Below, piece by piece: positions 57,719 through 64,000 of a DNA stretch of 64,000 nucleotides. Within the stretch, counting starts at the first letter, position 1, and every line of letters begins with the position of its first letter. The notes under the pieces are model-generated. The model saw only the letters and a list, made by a program, of their open reading frames with translations, did not search any database and was not told where the DNA came from. A program made the translations under genes and the position numbers. The DNA comes from Stomoxys calcitrans (taxonomy: Eukaryota; Arthropoda; Insecta; Diptera; Muscidae), in assembly GCF_963082655.1 (NCBI RefSeq), contig NC_081555.1:175249896-175313895 (forward strand), read 5' to 3'.

Positions 57719-58250
57719 TTGTTTATCTTCATTTATGCACACTCCCAAATTTATACACCACACAATTGTTAAATAATCCTTTTAAACAACCTTTATTTTC
57801 CACCAATCATACGCTAGGCTCAATGAAATTCCCAAAAAGGCTTTTGCGAAAACTTTTATCAAAAAACTTGTACTCTGATATTTAACCGCAATCCATTCAA
57901 TATACCTTGACTCGTATTATGACATTCATATATGCGGCCAATATTCAAATTAAACAAACTACATGAACATGAAAAAAACAAATTGTATTGCATATCAAAT
58001 AACAGCGTTTCCGCTAGATTTCGGTCAATGGTTGGCATTAAAGTATGTGAAATCCATCGGAGATATATTAAAAAAATATAAACGTAAAAAGGAAATTTAT
58101 GCAACCAACCTTCCTGTCCTCCAGCGATTGAAACAAATAAACATTTTCAGCAGATATTGAAATTGCGGATTACATTGGCAGAATTGTATGGGAATAATTT
58201 TATTTAATATTTATCAATTTATGGTTAAAGCTTTAATTTTCGTTAAAATG
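57719..58250. other. Non-coding stretch
   Basis: AT-rich; no recognised element or exon. Confidence 0.45.
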
Positions 58251-59051
58251 CCACTATAGACTTACACCTAAGCCAGTAATCGGTTTGTTTTGTGCTCTAA
58301 AAACTACAAAGTAACCTCTTAAAAGAAAATTATAAGTAAGGAATTCCGTGCTACTTACAAAATCCTTAATTCTTTTCAATATCCCTCCCCTAAGTTGGTT
58401 CATATCTGGTATTGTGATGCGAAAGCCGGGCAAAGATATAGGTAATGCTCCAACGTCTGTTCATCTTCCCCACATGCCCTACACATGCTATCACTTATCA
58501 CACCGATTTTACATAAGTGAGCTCGAAGTCCTATGTGTCCCGTTATGATACCAACAGCTAAACTGACCTCCTTTTTGCTTCCTTTCAGTATTAGCTACGT
58601 CTTCTCACGATCTGAATCCCTCCATAGGATTTTCGCCTTCCTACCGATCGTTTCGGTGTTCCACAATGTTGCATGCGTATTCGTAGCCCACTTCCTCAAC
58701 TCGGACTGCGTCGACCCGAAAGGCTTCGGGTTAACTAGGTTTATTGATGACAGTCCTCTGGCCTTAACCGCCAAATCGTCTGCCCTTTCATTTCCCCTTA
58801 CTCCGTTATGGCCCGGCACCCAAACGATGCGGATTTTGCCATCCGGCGTTATTCTCCTTCTTACACTGCAAGACTGTTTGTGACCTTACCGAAATGGTTG
58901 TTATTGCCCTTATGGCAATTTTACTGTACGTAAAGATATTCACATTTGACGTTCTCGCGTTAGCATCATACCACCTCACGCATTCAGTGATCACCCTACA
59001 GAAGCGTATTATGGTCAGGCAATCTAAAACAGATCTCAGTCCTTGGGTTCC

Positions 59052-59462
59052 TAGTGTAGACCCCCAGGCCCACTCTGTCCTTTAGCTTTGATCCATCCGT
59101 ATAACATGATCTTACAGATGGCAATACTAGGGTTCCGTCAATCCAAGACTGTACCACTGGCAGGAGTGCATCGCAGTCGACTTCAAGGTTAATCTCAGGT
59201 ATCCGATCGGAAACCTCTTCTCTTCCTTCCAGGTTTCCTATCGTCGCCTCGAGAGGGTTTCCAAAGTAGACCCCCAGGCCAACTCTGTCTTTTTGCTTTG
59301 ATCCATCCGTGTAACATGATCTTCCAGATTGCACTACTAGGTTTTCGTCAGTCCAAGACTGTACCACTGGCAGCAGTGCCTCGTAGTCGACTTCAAGGTT
59401 AATCTCAGGTATCCGATCGGAAACCTCTTCTCTTTCTTCCAGGTTGCCTATCGTCGCCTCGA
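59052..59462 (-). repeat. 210-bp tandem duplication inside the LINE
   Basis: GACCCCCAGGCC occurs at 59059 and 59269, and CCTATCGTCGCCTCGA at about 59237 and 59447. The 210-bp copy (70 codons) is in frame, so the product repeats EATIGNLE-EVSDRIPEINLEVD through CYTDGSK-KDRVGLGVY. The RNase H first Asp (TDGSK) is present twice. Confidence 0.88.
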
Positions 59463-59738
59463 TTATACGACTATGGTATGAGTTGCTTCCATCCTCAATC
59501 CATTCTTCCATCGCCTTAAGTCTCATAGTCGCAGTGGCTGCCTCACACTTAATCTGTATGTCAATGGGTCGGATATGTCGGATATGTCGAATAGTCTCCA
59601 GTGCCCTAGTGGGCATGGTGCTCATCGCTCCGCCTATGCCAAGACAACATATTCTCTGTTGTATTGTCCTTTTGTTGCACTTTTTCTCCATAGCAGTCCA
59701 CCAAACTACTGAGGCGTAAGTACATATTGGTCTAATCA

Positions 59739-60320
59739 CACTCCCGTAGAGTCAGTGGACTATCCTCGGATTCTGGCCCCATTTTGAGCCTACGGCCCGT
59801 CTACATAATGATCAACATCTGTGAGCCTTCTCAGTACGCTCCTGAATGTGACACTTCCAATTCAGTTTCCTGTCCAAGATCACACCTAAGTATTTGGGAT
59901 GTTTCAGTCTTCTCTGGATTAACATTGAGACCTCTGGGTCTAGCCCAGTCATATGCCATATGCAAGACCCTTTCGGCCCTTCTGCATACGGCACCTCTAA
60001 TCATGTTCCCGTAGAGCTAGTGGACTATCCTTGGATTCAGGCCCCATTCCGAGCCTACGGCCCGTCTACATAGTGCCCAACATCTGTGAGCCTTCTTAGT
60101 ACGCTCCTGAACGTGACACTTCCAATTCAGTTTCCTGTCCAAGATCACACCTAAGTATTTGACCTTGTCAGATATCGAAATTTTTTTATTGGTGCGTTAA
60201 ATTGGCCACCTTCGTCTTTCTCGTGACCAAGCATATTTCTGTCGTCTCTGGGTTAACATTGAGACCTCTGGGTCTAGTCCAGTCATATTCCATATGCAAG
60301 ACCCTTTCGGCTCTTCTTCA
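59739..60320 (-). repeat. Second tandem duplication inside the LINE
   Basis: CCCGTAGAG occurs at 59743 and 60008 (265 bp apart), followed in both by GTGGACTATCCT and CCGTCTACATA and by TGACACTTCCAATTCAGTTT. The left copy lacks about 80 bases (TTGACCTTGTCAGATATCGA and onward) that the right copy retains. Confidence 0.85.
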
Positions 60321-61195
60321 TAGCTGGTTCGGATCCTTACCCCTAAGAAGTATTATAACATCGTCTGCGTAGCATACGGGTTCAAATCCCTCCCACAGTC
60401 AGCATCCGTAATAGGTCATTTATGGTAGTCACCCATAGCAGTGGCGATAAAAGCTATGGGATACACATATGCTATGGGATACACAATTTATCCACTTGTT
60501 CCTTAGCATATGGTTTATCCAGTCTCTATAGACCGGTTCCACCCGGTACAGGTCTAAAGATTGGATCCGAGTCTCGGTCCGCACATTGTTAAAAGCAATG
60601 TCAATGCATACCGCCAAGGTGTACGTTTTGGCATCGAAAGATTCTTCTATTTTATGCACAACCTCGTGCAGGGCAGTCTCCACCGACCTACCCTTGACAT
60701 TCGAGCGGTTTGCTGCTGCTGTTTGTATTCGAGCAGTTTGCTGGATGTCCTACTCTTTATCATGGTGTCCACAATACGTTTCATGGTTTTGAGTAGAAAG
60801 GACATAAGGCTTATGGGTCTGTAGGCCTTTGGTGTCGCATAACTTGCCTTGCCGTGCCTGGGTGTAAACACCACCCTTGTCTCCTGCAAGGCTTTCGGAG
60901 TATATGCAAGTCCTAGGCACGCTGTGAAAATATTGGCCAGATAAGGAGCCGGATAATCTGCCTCTTTCTGTAGTAACGCCGGAAATATTCCATAAGGTCT
61001 GGGGGACTTCCTCCTCAAGGATTCCTTCATTTGGCGTTTTTGATTCAAACCATTGATATTAAACTCCAAATTTTGGTATGGTTTTTCTTTTTTTCTTTTT
61101 ACAAATATTTGCACAAATTGATAAACTATGATACAGAGCTCTGCTAACCCTCAGTGGATCTCTGTTAATACTTCTGTTACTCTCTCTCACACTCT

Positions 61196-61252
61196 GTTAA
61201 CAAAGCGGTTTGTGTCTCTGCTAGTTAAATTAGGAATTTATCTTGACGCACA
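61196..61252 (+). repeat. 57-bp direct repeat, left copy
   Basis: AACAAAGCGGTTTGTGTCTC, then TGCTAGTTAAATTAGGAATT and TATCTTGACGCACAT. A second copy at 62226-62283 differs at about five positions. The pair brackets the plus-strand LINE fragment. 61076-61195 between the two LINE copies is otherwise unassigned. Confidence 0.85.
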
Positions 61253-62225
61253 TGGAATACAATAAGATTACCAGAGCGGCAAAACGTGCCTCCTGGAAGC
61301 TTTTCTGCCAACAGGTCGATTGCGTTAATGACGTCGCCAACATAAAAAAGTTTCTCTCAAAAGCCCATATCCAAACAGAAACTTTAGTAGACGACATGGA
61401 AGTGAGAGCAGAGACAACGGAGGACATGTTAAGGCTTTTGATGAAAACTCATTTTCCACAGCATACGAAGGAACTTACGGAGACACGGGAATCTTGGAAT
61501 AATGACTTTGATCGAAGGTTTATAATTACGGAATTTATGGTGAAGGAATCCTTGAGGAGCTTCAAACCTTTTAAGTCCCCCGGACCTGACGGAATATTTC
61601 CGGCGTTACTACAGAAAGAGGCAAACAACCTGTCGCCTCATCTGGCCAATATTTTCACAGCGTGCCTAGGACTTGCATATACTCCGAAAGCCTGGCAGGA
61701 GGCTCTAGGGTGGTGTTTATACCCAAACCCTGCTAGGTAAGTTATGCGACACCAAAGGCCTACAGACCCATAAGCCTTATGTCCTTTCTACTCAAAACCA
61801 TGAAACGTATTGTGAACACCATGATAAAGAGTAAGACATCATGCGAAATGCTCAAATATAAACAACATGCCTATGTAAGGGGAAGGTCGGTGGAAACTGC
61901 CCTGCACGAGGTTGTGCATAAAATAGAAGAATCCTTCGATGCCAAAACGTACACCCTGGTGGTAAGCATTGACATCGAGGGGGCTTTTAACAATGTGCGG
62001 ACAGAGACACGGATCCAATATTTAGACCAGTACCTGGTAGACGTGGTCCTTAAGGACTGGATATACCATATGCTAATGAACAAGTGGATAAATTGCGTGT
62101 CCCATGGCATAAATATAAGGGAGAAAGTGGCTAAATTCACGCATTTTATCGCCACTCCTATGGGTGACCACCATAAATGACCTATTACGGATGCTGACTG
62201 AGGTGGATTTTGAACACCGCACTCT
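61247..62225 (+). mobile_element. LOA-like LINE, second copy, opposite strand
   Basis: Plus-strand counterpart of 61075-60429 extending further 5'. It shows EYNKITRAAKRASWKLFCQQ, MKTHFPQHTKELTETRESWN, FKPFKSPGPDGIFPALLQKE (open frame 61243-61740), then after a frameshift SFLLKTMKRIVNTMIKSKTS, VETALHEVVHKIEESFDAK and VVSIDIEGAFNNVRTETRI (first catalytic Asp region, 61779-62180). The GTPQGG box is deleted after INIREKVA; the frame resumes as LSPLLWVTTINDLLRML. It ends at about FEHR. It lacks YADD and RNase H, so it is inactive. Confidence 0.85.
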
Positions 62226-62283
62226 TCTAACAAAGCGGTTTGTGTCCCTGCTAGTTAAATTCGGAATTTATCTTCAGGCACAT
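62226..62283 (+). repeat. 57-bp direct repeat, right copy
   Basis: AACAAAGCGGTTTGTGTCCC, TGCTAGTTAAATTCGGAATT, TATCTTCAGGCACAT; matches 61196-61252. Confidence 0.85.
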
Positions 62284-62299
62284 TTGTATTCCTTGAGTC

Positions 62300-62596
62300 G
62301 TGTGTAATACACATCCCAATAAACTTTCGCTTTTTTTTGACGAAATTGTATTTGAAAAAAATGGAGTGGATCTTTGCCTTTATAATTTAGACCTTAAGTC
62401 AAACTTTAATAAAAACCTTTTGGAGCTAGAAAAGTCGAAAAATTTGGTTGAAATTTTAATTTTAGAAAAATTCGTTGAATATTGTCTTTATGCAAATAAA
62501 CAAAAATTTACTGAAAATTTGTTTTTAGAAGAGATTTCATTGATATGTCGTAAACACAAGAAGTCAATGTCCATAAAAATTAAATTTTCAAAATAA
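62300..62596 (+). CDS. Small open frame of unknown nature
   Basis: 98 codons starting MCNTHPNKLSLFFDE. It continues with a Leu/Lys/Glu-rich, helix-prone segment (NLLELEKSKNLVEILILEKF) and a basic C-terminus (CRKHKKSMSIKIKFSK). I recognise no domain. The base composition is AT-rich like the surroundings. It follows directly after the right 57-bp direct repeat. No splice sites or promoter were identified. It could be a chance frame, an exon of an unrelated gene or a transposon remnant. Low confidence. Confidence 0.2.
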   Translation: MCNTHPNKLSLFFDEIVFEKNGVDLCLYNLDLKSNFNKNLLELEKSKNLVEILILEKFVEYCLYANKQKFTENLFLEEISLICRKHKKSMSIKIKFSK

Positions 62597-63540
62597 TTAT
62601 ATATCCCTCAAACTCTTTGTACTTTGCTACTCAGACTTATTTGTTTGGAATTTGAAAAAAAAACACACACATTAACTTTTATTCACATGCAATAAAAACT
62701 TAAAATTTACTCCTACTAATAAATGCCATATTAAACTTGTAAATGACATTGAATTTCTTATTAGATAATATAAAATAAATAGAATAGAACAAAAAACAAT
62801 TGCAATAAAACAAATATCAAATGACAACGAGAGTTGTTTTGTTTTATGCCCCTTGAAATGAGGTCATTATTGTTGTGTGAGCTTTGTGTAATGGGATGAC
62901 TGACTGTTGAGTAATGTGTCCAACGGCGATGATATGTGGCTCTTGTAGTCGAAGAGAGTGTCATCTGCCCTTAGTGAGTGACATAAAAATAGCACACAAT
63001 TGAATTTTCAATTGATTTCTATTTGAGTTGTCTCGCCATTTCCATAAATTTTTTGTTCTTTCCTTTCCTTGGCTCTTCGAATTATTCAAACACAACAATG
63101 CCAAGGGGCATTGAAGCATTGTGTCTGTTTGACTGCTAGTCTGTCCGTCTGTCTTTCATTACTCTCTACTTGGATTCACACAAAAATAACATTTCAATTC
63201 AAACAAAAACGATAAATGGTCATAAAATATTCCAATGATGACATTGGCCATTGTGTCATGTCAATGTTGGGAGGAGGAGAAGCAGGCGGATTGCGCAAAG
63301 AGGCCACCAAATCAGATGATCATTTAATTCGATGGGTGAGAAATTCTAGTTGTGATTAATCGTTTTAATGTGATACGAGTCACGACGAAATTTTTTATTT
63401 CATCCCCCAACAAGTCATGGCATCAATATCATCATCTAAGTGCAAATTAAGTAATAAAAATGTGACCAATTAAATGCAATGCCAATTAATCAGTAACATC
63501 TGCACAACAGCTCTCAGAATAGGCATAACTATAAGAAAAG
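62597..63540. other. Non-coding stretch
   Basis: Single-copy-looking sequence with AATTAA-rich motifs, especially 63340-63500 (TTTAATGTGATACGAGTCAC, CCAATTAAATGCAATGCCAA). Possible intronic or regulatory DNA; no exon seen. Confidence 0.45.
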
Positions 63541-64000
63541 ATGTATAAAATTTTGAAAAAGTTTATAATAGTTTAAAAATGAGTAGAAAGGTTTGTCTTA
63601 AAAGGCGTATAACAGTTAATTATACACGAAAACAGCTTTTACAAACATATATTAGAATAAGAAAAAGCAATTTGAGTATCCAAATATCAGGTACATAGTG
63701 GTCAGGTATACGGGTATAACAGTTTCAAAAAGAGTATGAAAGCCAACGTTTGCTCTAGCTAGTTTTTATAAAACTTTAAAACCATTTTTAGTAATGAATA
63801 AGAATTTAAAAATGCGTTTTAAAAAGTGTATAACAGTTTTCACAAACTTAAATTGGGATTATAAAAACACTTTGAACATAAAGTACAGTTTAAAAAAAAT
63901 TATGACGGTTTAGAATCACCAAATTCATTATAGCAAGTATCTGTAAAAACTTTAAAACAGTTTTGAGAAAGTATAACAGTTTTGTATAACAGTTTTAACA
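63541..64000 (+). repeat. Degenerate short tandem repeat
   Basis: TATAACAGTTTT and variants (GTATAACAGTTAATT, GGTATAACAGTTTC, GTGTATAACAGTTTTCAC, AGTATAACAGTTTTG) recur with irregular spacing up to the window edge. Confidence 0.6.

Larger units (their letters stand above)
58251..61075 (-). mobile_element. LOA-like LINE with RNase H domain, rearranged
   Basis: Minus strand, from 61075 down. RT start (RPYGIFPALLQKEA, AYTPKALQETRVVFTPRHGK, YRPISLMSFLLKTMKRIVDT). About 60683-60429: RT middle (VETALHEVVHKIEESFDAK, FNNVRTETRI, MLRNKWINCVSH). YADD region deleted. 60320-59739: thumb region duplicated (KYLGVILDRKLNWKCHIQER). 59739-58996: post-RT and the start of RNase H (CYTDGSKLKDRVGLGVYTRN), duplicated once. 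58994-58595: rest of RNase H (ITECVRWYDANARTSNVNIF, GHNGVRGNERADDLAVKARG). The 3' UTR continues to 58251. An RNase H domain after the RT fits LOA- or I-type LINEs. Inactive. Confidence 0.85.

Overview
This window is eukaryotic, from a large, AT-rich, transposon-packed insect genome. The repeat content (an abundant family of 153-bp tandem arrays starting with a TATACCCACCACC-type sequence, tRNA-derived SINEs, mariner-type MITEs, insect Helitrons, Jockey- and LOA-like LINEs, a Penelope-like element) points to a calyptrate fly, probably a muscid such as Stomoxys or Musca. The species assignment is inference; no sequence search could be run.

The only host-gene coding sequence I can support is one 109-bp exon on the minus strand at 49058-49166. 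It has clean splice sites and encodes the N-terminal half of the ubiquitin fold of UBL3, a membrane-anchored ubiquitin-like protein. The other exons were not found, so much of the window is probably intron of this gene plus flanking DNA.

Layout: 1-1.2 kb single-copy non-coding; 1.2-4.9 kb Helitron-type modules and an R-family array with nested MITE and SINEs; 5.9-7.2 kb dead LINE (-); 8.2-10.8 kb complete non-autonomous Helitron inside an R repeat; 10.8-11.9 kb non-coding; 11.9-15.6 kb R arrays holding two near-identical foldback Tc1/mariner elements; 17.2-20.1 kb MITE, SINE and R elements; 21.3-24.9 kb MITE, decayed Tc1/mariner transposase and a regular 153-bp array; 25-25.9 kb Penelope-like RT (-); 26.6-31.5 kb R fragments and a SINE; 32.1-33.9 kb duplicated Helitron-like block; 34-38.5 kb LINE tails, R repeats and a second Helitron end; 40-48.4 kb SINEs, R elements, a pogo-type MITE and LINE ends; 49.06 kb Ubl3 exon; 51.5-52.1 kb third foldback element; 52.9-53.6 and 54.7-56.7 kb two LINEs (+); 56.8-57.7 kb R element; 58.3-62.2 kb two LOA-like LINE copies head to head; 62.3-64 kb AT-rich sequence with one unexplained small open frame.

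All transposon coding regions seen are broken by frameshifts, stops or internal deletions, so nothing here looks autonomous. Nesting gives a relative order: R arrays are among the oldest layers, since a Helitron, a MITE, SINEs and three foldback elements sit inside them. The foldback elements are the youngest by mutual similarity. I saw no CRISPR array, operon or prokaryotic-type system.
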